From: Chryseotalea sanaruensis
Lineage (GTDB): Bacteria; Bacteroidota; Bacteroidia; Cytophagales; Cyclobacteriaceae
Reading direction: 5' to 3'
DNA length: 64,000 nt
Assembly: GCF_003990915.1 (NCBI RefSeq)
Contig: NZ_BHXQ01000004.1
Span: 310,001 to 374,000, forward strand
Made by a program: the position numbers and the translations under genes. Under the pieces are notes generated by a model that was not told the origin of the DNA, searched no databases, and was given only the letters and a program-made list of their open reading frames with translations. Positions within the stretch are counted from its first letter, which is position 1. Each line of letters begins with the position of its first letter. This document shows positions 18,399 to 27,540 of the stretch, one piece after another.

Positions 18399-20264
18399 TT
18401 ATCGGCATTGTGCACAACCGTAGGAAATGTTTGCCTTGTAGACAGCTGACAGTCCAGCACGGGTAAAATAAAACACATCATTGGTTTGTACCATTATGCC
18501 TGAGGGCGGGTAATCCCCCAAATTTTCTATTAAGGTCGATTTTTCTCCCGTGCTTACATCGATCAACCGTACCTTACCGTTGCCTGTGTCAGCAACAATA
18601 ATGTTTCCATTCGGCAAAACACCGATAGCGCGTGGGTTATCAAAGCCGGAGGCTACAGTGGACACTGTGTTTGTTGCTTCGTTAATTTTACGAACAGCGT
18701 TTTGATCGGCAACATAGATGATCCCGTCAGTGGCCGCTTGGACATCACGTATCCGAAGAAATCTGGCTTCTGATAGCGTTCCATCAATGCTTTCTGCAAT
18801 ACTAGCATCGCCATAAGTAGCTTGCAAAGTGCCCAGACCAAAAGTGGCAACATTGAATTTCTTAATTGTTCGTGGTTCCGTTACCCAAATTTTTCCATCT
18901 GCATCGCGTGCCAAGCCTTCCGGATTTATTAATGTAACGTTGGAGAAATTGTTGGTAAGAGTTCCTCCATTACCGTCAACATTAACGATGGTATGACTTA
19001 ATACATTCCCATTCCCATTGTTACTGCCACGGTACACCATTAATAAATAACTGCCATCTGCGGAGTATACCATGTCAGTATATTCCCAAGTCTGGGGAGC
19101 TGAATTTGTAAATACGGTTGTAGAAGTTTGAGAGCCGTCAGCATTCACATCAATTCTTTTTACACCGCATGTTAGATCAGACACAAACAAAGACCATGGA
19201 TAACCATCAGGCACATACGTGTAACCAAAATGGGGATTTGTAAATCGAATGTTGCTTCCACTTCCATCGGTACAGTCAGCTACTGATTCAGCACCTGAAA
19301 ACACGCTATAGGTTGTTGGTATAACGTTTTCAATGATCTCTACTACATCTGTTAATGAAATAGTAAAATTAGCAGTCTTTGTTTCTGATTGGCTGATTAC
19401 GCTGTAGGTACCTGTAATTGTAGGATTGGTTTCGAAGTCGAAAGCGTCAATGTTTGCCACAGTAAATTGACCGTTGCCAGCATTGATAGCTACTGCACCT
19501 TCTGGATTTTGTGAATTGATCACAAAGGATGGTGAGCCTTCGATCCAGCAACACGTAACACTTCCAATACCTAAATTCTCCGCATCCGGATTTTCAGCTA
19601 TTGAAAACGCCAGGTTATTAATGGTCACTTCTTCTACGTTGGTGATAGTAATGGTTATGTTCGCAGTGGCGATCTCTTCTCCGTTAGCCACTGTAACCGC
19701 TCCTATTATACTAGGATTCACTTCAAAATCAAAAGCAGCTGCATTGGCCACAAATAGCTGACCGGTACTGGTGTTAAGTGTTATCGCACCTTCTGGTGTT
19801 TGTGAACTCAGAGAATAGGTAAGGGTGCCTCGGTTGGTAGTGGCAGTGATGTTGCCTAATGAAATGGGGCCTTCAATGCCAACAGGGTTTTCCTGCATCA
19901 TTTTGGTAAAGGCAGAAACGCTTACAGTGATAGGAGCCAATACTGTAAAGCTTGGTCCATTGGCTTCTAATGATTTCACTTTCACCTTCACTATACCTGA
20001 TGTTGCTCCTGTTGGTACTGTCGTAGTAATGGTTGTTGTGGTGGCAGTAGTGATAGAAGCTTCTGTGTTGTTGAAGGTAACTTCTATGTCTGAAGCTACA
20101 GTGCCAAAATTGGTTCCGGTAATGATAATATTTGTACCAACTTCACCTTCGGTAATACTTAAGGCAGTAATGGTGGGTTGTGGTTGAGCTTCTTTTTCGT
20201 CATCGCATGAGGTGAATGTAAAATAGACGATGCAGAGTATGAGGATAAATTTAAGGGCATTCAT
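18399..20264 (-). CDS. Lipoprotein with IPT/TIG, cadherin-like and NHL domains
   Basis: 621-residue surface lipoprotein. A lipobox (FTFTSC, Cys20) follows the signal sequence. Domains in order: one IPT/TIG Ig-like fold (about 32-110, ITEGEVGTNIIITGTNFG), two tandem cadherin-like modules of about 100 residues each sharing NPEGA/TPEGA, FTVANIDAFDFETNP / LFVANAAAFDFEVNP motifs, then a six-bladed NHL-type propeller (about 320-615, e.g. NPEGLARDADGKIWVTEP, DNPRAIGVLPNGNIIVAD). It is probably a carbohydrate- or protein-binding surface protein. A shorter paralogue lies just upstream on the same strand. Confidence 0.9.
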   Translation of the reverse strand: MNALKFILILCIVYFTFTSCDDEKEAQPQPTITALSITEGEVGTNIIITGTNFGTVASDIEVTFNNTEASITTATTTTITTTVPTGATSGIVKVKVKSLEANGPSFTVLAPITVSVSAFTKMMQENPVGIEGPISLGNITATTNRGTLTYSLSSQTPEGAITLNTSTGQLFVANAAAFDFEVNPSIIGAVTVANGEEIATANITITITNVEEVTINNLAFSIAENPDAENLGIGSVTCCWIEGSPSFVINSQNPEGAVAINAGNGQFTVANIDAFDFETNPTITGTYSVISQSETKTANFTISLTDVVEIIENVIPTTYSVFSGAESVADCTDGSGSNIRFTNPHFGYTYVPDGYPWSLFVSDLTCGVKRIDVNADGSQTSTTVFTNSAPQTWEYTDMVYSADGSYLLMVYRGSNNGNGNVLSHTIVNVDGNGGTLTNNFSNVTLINPEGLARDADGKIWVTEPRTIKKFNVATFGLGTLQATYGDASIAESIDGTLSEARFLRIRDVQAATDGIIYVADQNAVRKINEATNTVSTVASGFDNPRAIGVLPNGNIIVADTGNGKVRLIDVSTGEKSTLIENLGDYPPSGIMVQTNDVFYFTRAGLSAVYKANISYGCAQCR

Positions 20265-20284
20265 AGTTATTTTTTATGTTTAGT

Positions 20285-20725
20285 TTATAATGTTGACCCA
20301 CTTGGTTTTATGCGAGGGCATGGCACAGGAGCGAATCTGTCACCTATGTAAACAGAGCATATTGTTAATACGGTAAATTCCCCACCTTCTGCTTCTAAAT
20401 TTTTTACTTTAACACTTACATTGCCAACGTAGGCATTGTCAGGAATGGTTACCGTAAGAGATGTGTTTGTAATCGCAGTAACTGTAGCTATTTCATCTTC
20501 AAAGAATGACACTTCAACATCATTGATAGATGTCCCAAAGTTTTCTCCTCTGATAATGATGGATTCATTTGCAAAGGCAGATTCAGGTTCATATGTTGAG
20601 ATAATCGGAGGAAGCTGTACTGCCGGATCCTTGTCTTCAGCGCAGGATGAGAATAGTGAAACAATAATAAATGTCATTAAAAGACTAATCCTTAGTCTTT
20701 TAAATGGGGGGCTTAGGTAAGGCAT
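20285..20725 (-). CDS. Small IPT/TIG-domain lipoprotein (partial paralogue)
   Basis: 146-residue lipoprotein with lipobox FSSC after the signal segment LLMTFIIVSLF, then a single IPT/TIG domain (IISTYEPESAFANESIIIRGENFG to VKVKNLEAEGGEFTVL). After FTVL the protein ends in a 29-residue tail with three Cys-containing segments instead of the cadherin-like and NHL modules of its neighbour. Both genes share the immediate leader AAAAAATAACT before ATG, and the gap between them is 20 bp, suggesting tandem duplication with loss of the 3' part, or a genuine stand-alone TIG protein. Confidence 0.8.
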   Translation of the reverse strand: MPYLSPPFKRLRISLLMTFIIVSLFSSCAEDKDPAVQLPPIISTYEPESAFANESIIIRGENFGTSINDVEVSFFEDEIATVTAITNTSLTVTIPDNAYVGNVSVKVKNLEAEGGEFTVLTICSVYIGDRFAPVPCPRIKPSGSTL

Positions 20726-20759
20726 AGTTATTTTTTGCCCAAAACTGCATTATTGAAGA

Positions 20760-20775
20760 TTATCAATTTTGATAA
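20760..20775. promoter_or_regulatory. Palindrome in a divergent promoter region
   Basis: TTATCAATTTTGATAA is a perfect 16-bp palindrome (7-bp arms) 35 bases upstream of the TIG lipoprotein start and 125 bases upstream of the macroglobulin gene. It is an operator candidate on position alone; AT-rich palindromes occur by chance fairly often. Confidence 0.25.
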
Positions 20776-20900
20776 TTGATTCGAAAGCCATTTGGCTCAA
20801 CGAATGGTAGCTTTAGCTTAATGAATAGTTATTCCAGGGTTTTTTAGTAAACCTTTTAAGGATTTTACTGATCTTTCGAAATAATCCTCAATCAACTCCT

Positions 20901-23900
20901 ATGAACCCCATTTTTAAAAAGATCGGCCTGGCCATAGTGCTGCTGACACTAGTGGTAGCTGCTTTTTTCTACTTCAAGTCAGATAAGAAACAAAACTTAG
21001 AACGCACTGAAATCGATCCGGCATTTGGAGAGCACATATCTTCGTATACATCAGGGGTTATATCTTCCAATGCCCGTATTATTATTTTGCTGGCAAAGCC
21101 ATTAGGTGACTCTTCAGACATTGGGCAAGAGGTTTCAGCCAAGTTATTTGATTTTAATCCAACTGTAAAGGGAAAAACCATTTGGGTGGACACAAGAACT
21201 ATTGAGTTTACCCCGAGTGAGAAAATGAATTCGGGACAAGTCTATAAAGCAGATTTCTTTTTGTCGAAGCTAACTTCCGTTCCTCCGGCACTAAGCACTT
21301 TTAGTTTCGATTTTCAGGTAATCGGTCAAAACTATGAATTAAGTATTGATAACCTTAAACCTTATGCTAAAACAGATTTAAAAAGACAAAAAATAGAAGG
21401 AACAGTTTATACAGCCGATTTGGCTGAAGCTGCTGAGGTAGAGAAACTGTTGGAAGCAACACAAGAAAGCAAGAAGCTCGCGGTGACATGGTCGCATGCA
21501 GCTGACGGAAAATTACACAGTTTTGTTATTGAAGACGTTGTTAGGGGTGAGCAATCCAGTAAAGTAAAAGTATTGGCCAACGGAACAGTATTAAGAGTTG
21601 CCAAGGTTGATGAAAAGGAAGTTGAAGTACCCTCGTTAAGTGATTTTAAATTGATGAATGCGAAGGTGGTTCAATCGCCTAATCAACATATTATACTTCA
21701 GTTCTCAGATCCACTAAAAGAAAAACAGAATTTAGATGGTTTAATACGCATTAGTAATCTTTCTGATTTAGATTTTGATATACATGATAACGAAGTGTGG
21801 GTATATCCGCCCGCTCGACAAGCAGGTACAAAAACAATATTTATTGAAGCGGGTATTCGTAACATATTAGACTATCGAATGAAAGCTGCTGCGAGTGCTG
21901 AAGTTGTGTTCGAGCAGTTAACGCCAGCAATTCGGTTTACAGGTAAGGGCACAATTCTTCCGAGTACAAATGGTTTAGTGCTTCCATTCGAAGCAGTTAA
22001 CCTACGTGCTGTTGAAGTTGACATTTTGAAAATATTTGAGAATAACATCTTACAGTTTTTACAGTCAAATAACATAAGTGGCAATTATGAACTAAACAGA
22101 GTTGGTACGCGCATACTCAAGAAAACTATTCAACTTGATAATATGGGAGTTACCGATTTTGGAAAATGGAATCGCTTTACACTAAATCTAGCTGATCTCA
22201 TTAAAACTGAGCCTGGAGCTATTTATCAAGTTAAACTTAATTTTAATAGAAGCCATTCTGTTTATAATTGCGAAGGTCAGGAAGGTACGACTGAAACTAC
22301 AGATCAATTTAGTACAGAAAGTAGTTACGAAGGCGGTGGTTATTATGAAGATGGTGAATACTATGAAGATGAATATTATGATTACTATGATGAAGAATAC
22401 GATTGGGAGCAAAGAAACAATCCTTGTCATTCTACTTTTTACCGATCAGATCGTTCTATTAGAAAAAATCTACTGGCATCCGACTTAGGTTTAACAGCCA
22501 AACAAGGTGCAGATGGTGAAACAACTGTTTTTGTAACTGATTTAAAAACAGCCGAACCGCTTTCTGGTATTGAAGTTGAATGGTATAGTTACCAACAACA
22601 AGTAATTGGTAAAGCTAATACGGATAAAGACGGTAAAGTATCGTTTAAAGCAAACCCATTTGTAGTGGTAGCTAAAAATGGAACACAGCGAGGATATCTT
22701 CGTATTGCAAATGGTGAGTCTCTATCTTTAAGCAGCTTCGACATTTCTGGTGAGGTAGTACAGAATGGGTTAAAAGGATTCTTATACGGGGAGCGTGGTG
22801 TATGGAGGCCAGGGGATTCACTTTACCTTACATTCCTTCTGGAAGATAAAAATAAGCTGTTGCCACCAACACACCCAGTCGTGTTAGAGCTAAGTAACCC
22901 TCAAGGGCAAGTAGTTAATCGCTTGGTTCGGTCAACAGCAGAAAATGGTTTCTATAAATTTGCCACATCCACTGCTGTAGATGCACCTACTGGAAATTGG
23001 CAGGCAAAAGTAAAAGTTGGTGGCTCAGAATTTGCACAACAAGTAAAAATTGAAACAGTAAAACCTAACCGACTTAAAATTAATTTGGATTTAGGTGTAG
23101 AACGTATTACGTCTCCTGACGTAACAGCTGATCTGGAAGTAAAGTGGTTACATGGTGCACCAGGCCGTAATCTGAAATCGATTTTTGAAGTTTTGTTGGT
23201 GAAGGCGCCAACTACTTTTGCCAAATACAAAGATTTTGTATTTGAAGATCCCTCGCGGACATTCTCTAGTGAGACACAAACTTTGTTCGAAGGTTCAACA
23301 GATGGAGAAGGTAAAGCAAGCTTTAACGGAACATTGTCTACTTCAGATCAGGTACCTGGTTTCCTCAATGCCATCTTCAGGGGTAAAGTTTTTGAAGAAA
23401 GTGGTAACTTCAGTATAGATAGATTCAGTATTCCTTTCTCTCCATATGAATCGTATGTGGGTATGAAGGTGCCCGAGGGCGAGAAGTATACTGGTATTTT
23501 GTATTTGGATAAAAAGCATGCGATTGAGGTGGTGACAGTAAATGAAGATGGCGTAGGCGTTTCTCGAAATGGAGTTGAGATGACAGTTTACAAATTAGAC
23601 TGGCGCTGGTGGTGGGATAATTCTTCAGAGTATCTGGCAAACTATGTTGAGGGTTCTTACTCAAAATTGATAAAGCGAGAAGTGATTAATACAGTTAATG
23701 GCAAGAGTACTTGGGATTTTGAAATCAAATCTCCGGATTGGGGACGTTATTTTGTCAGAGCCTGCGACCCGGTTTCAGGGCATTGCACCGGTAAAATTGT
23801 TTATGTAGATGAACCAGGTTGGGGAAGTCGTGCACGAAATACTGGCGGCAGTGGTGGAGCTACCATACTGTCATTCACAACAGATAAAGGAAACTATAAT

Positions 23901-26486
23901 ACTGGAGAAAAAGCTACACTCACAATTCCAGGAAGCGCTAACGGAAGAGCATTAGTAAGTATTGAGAATGGAAGTAAAGTTCTTCAAACATATTGGGTAG
24001 AAACGCAAGCAGGCGAAACCAAATTCACTTTTGATGTTAAACCCGAAATGGCACCGAATGTATATGTGCATGTTTCTCTCTTACAACCACATGCTCAAAC
24101 CACCAACGATTTACCTATACGCTTATATGGTGTAGTGCCCGTAAGAGTTGAAGATCCGCAAACACATTTAACACCGGTTATTGAAATGCCGGAAGTGTTA
24201 GAGCCTGGAGAAAAAGTAACCATTAAAATTTCTGAAAAAGAAAAGCGAAGGATGTCATACACTATTGCTATGGTTGATGAGGGATTACTTGATATTACAA
24301 GATTCAAAACCCCTGATCCATGGAATCGCTTTTATGCCAGAGAATCCTTAGGTGTACGCACCTGGGACTTGTATGATTATGTAATAGGATCCTACGGTTC
24401 ACACCTTGAACGGCTCATTGCTGTTGGTGGTGATGAGGAGGGTAGTGCAAAAGATGATGATGCACGCGCCAATAGATTTAAGCCTGTAGTTAAATACCTG
24501 GGGCCATTCACTTTAGGTGCAGGTGATGAAGATGAGCATACTTTTATAATGCCACAATACATAGGCTCAGTTAAAACCATGGTAGTGGCTGCTTATGAAG
24601 GTGCGTATGGCAATGCGGAAAAAGCTGTACCAGTACGTAAGCCATTAATGGTTTTGGCAACAATGCCACGCGTACTTGGTCCACAAGAAAAATTGAAATT
24701 GCCCATTACATTATTTACACAAGAGAAGTCAATTAAGAACGTTAAGGTAGAAGTAAAAACAGGCGGACCCTTAGCTATTGCTGGAAGCGCTACACAAAAT
24801 ATTGTGATGAGCAGTGCTGGTGATATGACAGTGGAATTTGATCTGGATGTTAAGGCGGCAGTTGGTATTGGCACGGTTGAAGTTATAGCCACGAGCGGTA
24901 GCTTTAAAGCTGTTGATAAAATTGAGATCGATGTACGCAACTCTAATTCACCTATTACCCGCACAACGGATGCTATATTGGAAGCCGGAAAGAGCTGGTC
25001 AGCAGAAGTTGCGCCTTTTGGATTAAGTGGCACAAACACAGCCATTCTGGAAGTATCGAACATGCCTCCTATTAACCTTGGTTCTCGTTTGCGTTATTTA
25101 ATTCAGTACCCACATGGTTGTATTGAGCAAACAACCTCATCAGTGTTTCCGCAGTTATTCCTTGACAATGTGAAAACATTAAGTGAGAATGAAAAAAATA
25201 CGATACAACGTAATGTAACAGTTGGTATAAACAGGTTGAAATCATTCACACAATCTGATGGAGGCTTTGGCTATTGGCCGGGCTCAGCAGAAAACTCTGA
25301 CCCTTGGGGCACTACATATGCTGGTCATTTCCTGATAGAAGCAGAGGCAAAAGGCTATTTTGTTTCATCCGATATGATGAAGCGTTGGAAAAATTTTCAA
25401 AAAAATAAAGCACAAGAGTGGAGAAGAAATACCGGATATTATAATTCGGAATTAATGCAGGCTTATCGTTTGTATACCTTGGCGTTGGCTGGCTCACCTG
25501 AATTAGGTGCTATGAACCGTCTGCGTGAATATGGTGACTTGCCACAAACAGCCTCATGGATGTTAGCAGCGGCCTACGCAAAAGCGGGACAACCAGAAGC
25601 TGCTAAAAAGATTGCTGAGAATCTTTCTTATGTAGTTAAGCCTTACCGTGAGTTGAGCTATAGCTATGGTTCTGAAGTGCGAGATAAAGCTTTAATTATG
25701 GAAACCATGGTGGCATTAGGAGATAAACCAAAAGCTTTTGAAATGTTAAAAGAGCTTTCTAAAGTGTTGAGTAATGAAGGGTATTGGTTGAGTACGCAAG
25801 AAGTAGCATTTGCATTAAAGGCAATTGGCTCTTTTGTTGGTATGGAGAAACGCGGAACACTGAAGTTTACTTATAAAATAAATGGTAAAGAAGTAACAGC
25901 CAGTTCTGAATTGCCAATGGAACAAATTATAATTCCAATAAGCGGAACCACTAAACAAAGTGTGCACGTTGAAAATGAAAGTGGTGCTATGCTGTTTTCC
26001 CGCATTATTAGCACAGGTACACCAGCGCGTGGTAATGAAGTAGATGAACAACAGAACCTTTCCTTGAGTGTACGCTATACCACAGCGGAAGGAGCTGATA
26101 TTGACCCTGCGACCTTAGAGCAAGGCACTGAGTTTATTGCAGAAGTGAGTGTGTTTCATAACGGAATTAAAAATAATTATGAAAATCTTGCCTTAGCACA
26201 AGTATTCCCTTCAGGCTGGGAGATAAATAATTTAAGATTGCAGGAGGCGCAACAAACTGTTAAATCAAGTGCTTTCACTTATCAGGACATTCGTGACGAC
26301 AGGGTTTACACTTACTTCAATTTATACAGAGGTGAACGAAAAACCTTTAAAGTATTACTCACTGCCTCTTACACAGGAACTTATTACTTACCAGCTGTGA
26401 ATTGTGAAGCGATGTACGATAATGGTATTTATGCAAGAAAGAAAGGTATGGAAGTGCAAGTTGTTAAGGCAGCGGGAGTTCAATAA
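20901..26486 (+). CDS. Bacterial alpha-2-macroglobulin (YfhM-like)
   Basis: 1861-residue periplasmic protease trap. The N-terminus is an uncleaved-looking membrane anchor (about residues 9-28) without a lipobox. MG domains occupy the first two thirds; GFLYGERGVWRPGDSLYL marks the MG2-MG3 (A2M_N) region. The thioester motif GCIEQ (Cys near residue 1407) is intact, so covalent trapping of proteases is expected. The complement-like helical domain and receptor-binding-like C-terminus follow. An unusual tract rich in Tyr, Glu and Asp lies at about residues 475-505. In many bacteria the next gene encodes penicillin-binding protein 1C; here a RAYT transposase follows instead. Confidence 0.95.
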   Translation: MNPIFKKIGLAIVLLTLVVAAFFYFKSDKKQNLERTEIDPAFGEHISSYTSGVISSNARIIILLAKPLGDSSDIGQEVSAKLFDFNPTVKGKTIWVDTRTIEFTPSEKMNSGQVYKADFFLSKLTSVPPALSTFSFDFQVIGQNYELSIDNLKPYAKTDLKRQKIEGTVYTADLAEAAEVEKLLEATQESKKLAVTWSHAADGKLHSFVIEDVVRGEQSSKVKVLANGTVLRVAKVDEKEVEVPSLSDFKLMNAKVVQSPNQHIILQFSDPLKEKQNLDGLIRISNLSDLDFDIHDNEVWVYPPARQAGTKTIFIEAGIRNILDYRMKAAASAEVVFEQLTPAIRFTGKGTILPSTNGLVLPFEAVNLRAVEVDILKIFENNILQFLQSNNISGNYELNRVGTRILKKTIQLDNMGVTDFGKWNRFTLNLADLIKTEPGAIYQVKLNFNRSHSVYNCEGQEGTTETTDQFSTESSYEGGGYYEDGEYYEDEYYDYYDEEYDWEQRNNPCHSTFYRSDRSIRKNLLASDLGLTAKQGADGETTVFVTDLKTAEPLSGIEVEWYSYQQQVIGKANTDKDGKVSFKANPFVVVAKNGTQRGYLRIANGESLSLSSFDISGEVVQNGLKGFLYGERGVWRPGDSLYLTFLLEDKNKLLPPTHPVVLELSNPQGQVVNRLVRSTAENGFYKFATSTAVDAPTGNWQAKVKVGGSEFAQQVKIETVKPNRLKINLDLGVERITSPDVTADLEVKWLHGAPGRNLKSIFEVLLVKAPTTFAKYKDFVFEDPSRTFSSETQTLFEGSTDGEGKASFNGTLSTSDQVPGFLNAIFRGKVFEESGNFSIDRFSIPFSPYESYVGMKVPEGEKYTGILYLDKKHAIEVVTVNEDGVGVSRNGVEMTVYKLDWRWWWDNSSEYLANYVEGSYSKLIKREVINTVNGKSTWDFEIKSPDWGRYFVRACDPVSGHCTGKIVYVDEPGWGSRARNTGGSGGATILSFTTDKGNYNTGEKATLTIPGSANGRALVSIENGSKVLQTYWVETQAGETKFTFDVKPEMAPNVYVHVSLLQPHAQTTNDLPIRLYGVVPVRVEDPQTHLTPVIEMPEVLEPGEKVTIKISEKEKRRMSYTIAMVDEGLLDITRFKTPDPWNRFYARESLGVRTWDLYDYVIGSYGSHLERLIAVGGDEEGSAKDDDARANRFKPVVKYLGPFTLGAGDEDEHTFIMPQYIGSVKTMVVAAYEGAYGNAEKAVPVRKPLMVLATMPRVLGPQEKLKLPITLFTQEKSIKNVKVEVKTGGPLAIAGSATQNIVMSSAGDMTVEFDLDVKAAVGIGTVEVIATSGSFKAVDKIEIDVRNSNSPITRTTDAILEAGKSWSAEVAPFGLSGTNTAILEVSNMPPINLGSRLRYLIQYPHGCIEQTTSSVFPQLFLDNVKTLSENEKNTIQRNVTVGINRLKSFTQSDGGFGYWPGSAENSDPWGTTYAGHFLIEAEAKGYFVSSDMMKRWKNFQKNKAQEWRRNTGYYNSELMQAYRLYTLALAGSPELGAMNRLREYGDLPQTASWMLAAAYAKAGQPEAAKKIAENLSYVVKPYRELSYSYGSEVRDKALIMETMVALGDKPKAFEMLKELSKVLSNEGYWLSTQEVAFALKAIGSFVGMEKRGTLKFTYKINGKEVTASSELPMEQIIIPISGTTKQSVHVENESGAMLFSRIISTGTPARGNEVDEQQNLSLSVRYTTAEGADIDPATLEQGTEFIAEVSVFHNGIKNNYENLALAQVFPSGWEINNLRLQEAQQTVKSSAFTYQDIRDDRVYTYFNLYRGERKTFKVLLTASYTGTYYLPAVNCEAMYDNGIYARKKGMEVQVVKAAGVQ

Positions 26487-26511
26487 TAATTGAGTAAGTT
26501 TATTTTACCTT

Positions 26512-26579
26512 CCTCCGAGGTATTTGAAGACCGAATTTAAATCCTCGGAGGTTTACGTGTTGAACCTTCGAGGTTTAAC
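26512..26579. repeat. REP-like hairpins 3' of the RAYT gene
   Basis: Two hairpins: CCTCCGAGG (26512-26520)/CCTCGGAGG (26543-26551) with a 22-nt loop, and a smaller one centred on AACCTTCGAGGTT (26563-26575) whose stem extends to 26559-26579 with one mismatch. They share the CCTTCGAGG core with the REPs inside and upstream of the transposase gene and lie between it and the macroglobulin gene, where they may also end transcription. Confidence 0.75.
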
Positions 26580-26583
26580 AAGC

Positions 26584-27225
26584 TTATAAGTTTTCGATCC
26601 GTTCTTCAGGTGGAATTTTATTGACTTTTTGATGCGCTTGTTGAAATGCCTGTACGTTACCAAACCAGTTGATAACAAAGTTGGTGTGGATTAAACTTGG
26701 ATTATTTAATGATAAATCGTGATAAGAACTCCAATTCCAGTCTTGCAGATTAGATACAAAACCATGGTTTATCGGATTATTATGTATGTAGCAGATAACA
26801 TTAGTTAAATAGCTGTTATCAATAATTTCTTTTCTTTTAAAGTTTGGAATAAATAAAGTGCCACGTCTTTTATACCTGATGTTATAAGCTTTGGTATACG
26901 CGTTAAACAAGTTGCTAAATTGTTTGGAGATTCTTTTTTCTACCGGCCCCAAACCTTCGAGGTTTTGAATGCGGGAGTTGACGCCCTCGAAGGTTAAGGT
27001 TTGTGTGGAGGTTTGGGGAAACGCCTTTCGTATTTCTTCTTCGCTTTTTATTTTAATCAGCAGGTGTAGGTGGTTGGGCATCAAACACCAGGCAAGGGTT
27101 TCTGCCACAGAGGGTATGAAGTATTGGTAGCGCTGTAGAAAATACCGATAGTTCTCCTGGCTATTGAATAGATTATCGAAGGCGTTAGCGTGGGTATAGA
27201 TGTGGTATAGTTTGTTCGGTTCCAT
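26584..27225 (-). CDS. REP-associated tyrosine transposase (RAYT, Y1/HUH type)
   Basis: 213-residue single-strand DNA transposase/nuclease of the IS200/IS605-like TnpA_REP group. The HUH motif is NHLHLLIK (His52, His54); the catalytic Tyr is most likely Tyr146 in CYIHNNPINHG. The C-terminal half has the family block SKQFSNLFNAYTKAYN and RRGTLFIPNFKRK. All catalytic residues are present, so it may be active. Residues about 77-91 (TFEGVNSRIQNLEG) are encoded by a REP palindrome lying within the gene. RAYTs are usually single copy and mobilise REP sequences in trans; flanking REPs occur on both sides. Confidence 0.93.
   Translation of the reverse strand: MEPNKLYHIYTHANAFDNLFNSQENYRYFLQRYQYFIPSVAETLAWCLMPNHLHLLIKIKSEEEIRKAFPQTSTQTLTFEGVNSRIQNLEGLGPVEKRISKQFSNLFNAYTKAYNIRYKRRGTLFIPNFKRKEIIDNSYLTNVICYIHNNPINHGFVSNLQDWNWSSYHDLSLNNPSLIHTNFVINWFGNVQAFQQAHQKVNKIPPEERIENL
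26952..26995. repeat. REP palindrome inside the RAYT coding sequence
   Basis: Perfect 11-bp arms AACCTTCGAGG (26952-26962) and CCTCGAAGGTT (26985-26995). The 44-bp unit has the same length and arms as 27251-27294 and differs by about eight bases, all in or near the loop. It is read in frame by the transposase gene. Confidence 0.85.
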
Positions 27226-27240
27226 TTTTATTATTTTTTA

Positions 27241-27304
27241 AACCTCGCACAACCTTCGAGGTCTTGGATGCGGTATTCAAAGACCTCGAAGGTTTAGCGA
27301 GGTT
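27241..27304. repeat. Long REP hairpin 5' of the RAYT gene
   Basis: Near-perfect 64-bp palindrome: AACCTCGC (27241-27248)/GCGAGGTT (27297-27304) outside, AACCTTCGAGGTCTT (27251-27265)/AAGACCTCGAAGGTT (27280-27294) inside, with a two-base mismatch between and a 14-nt loop containing GGATGCGG. It lies 16 bases upstream of the transposase start. Confidence 0.85.
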
Positions 27305-27395
27305 GTAAATAAATTTTATTTCTAACTGATAGAATCGTTGGATTAGGCCAATTGATGTCATTTTAAAAAAACACCTCTTTTTTAAACCCGCATTT

Positions 27396-27497
27396 CGGCC
27401 AGGGATAGTAGCGGAAATCCTTTTTGCAGCTGGGGCTTAGGGGTGGGGCAAAAAGATTGCAGCGAATAGCCCGACCGTAGCCAAAGCGAAGGGGCCG
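27396..27497. ncRNA. Structured intergenic element (Flavo-1-like?)
   Basis: In the 315-bp gap between the RAYT and tgt. Nested complementarity: CGGCC (27396-27400)/GGCCG (27493-27497); GGG (27402)/CCC (27470); AATC/GATT; TTTTTGC (27421-27427)/GCAAAAA (27448-27454). Between the outer and inner stems lie facing purine-rich strands, ATAGTAGCGGAA and GCAGCGAATAG. The words TAGCGGAAATCC-TTTTT and AAAAA-GATTGCAGCG are, from memory, hallmarks of a widespread Bacteroidota intergenic structure, which I believe is Rfam Flavo-1; I could not check. Strand is not settled. Confidence 0.5.
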
Positions 27498-27524
27498 CCT
27501 GCCTTATTTGTGCTTTTACTTTTC

Positions 27525-27532
27525 TACTTTTG
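27525..27532 (+). promoter_or_regulatory. -7 element for tgt
   Basis: TACTTTTG is a perfect TAnnTTTG match, followed by GCACC as at atpD (GCGCAC). A TTTG occurs at 27507-27510, but with only 14 bases between, so the -33 box is not canonical. The start of transcription would be near 27539, making the tgt message almost leaderless. Confidence 0.4.
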
Positions 27533-27540
27533 CACCGACT

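Noticed and set aside
19825..20187. 120-codon plus-strand ORF opposite the TIG lipoprotein
   Set aside because: Low-complexity valine-rich product that mirrors the Thr/Ile-rich TIG sequence on the coding strand.
24593..25063. 156-codon minus-strand ORF inside the macroglobulin gene
   Set aside because: Antisense shadow; the macroglobulin frame is continuous and domain-consistent here.
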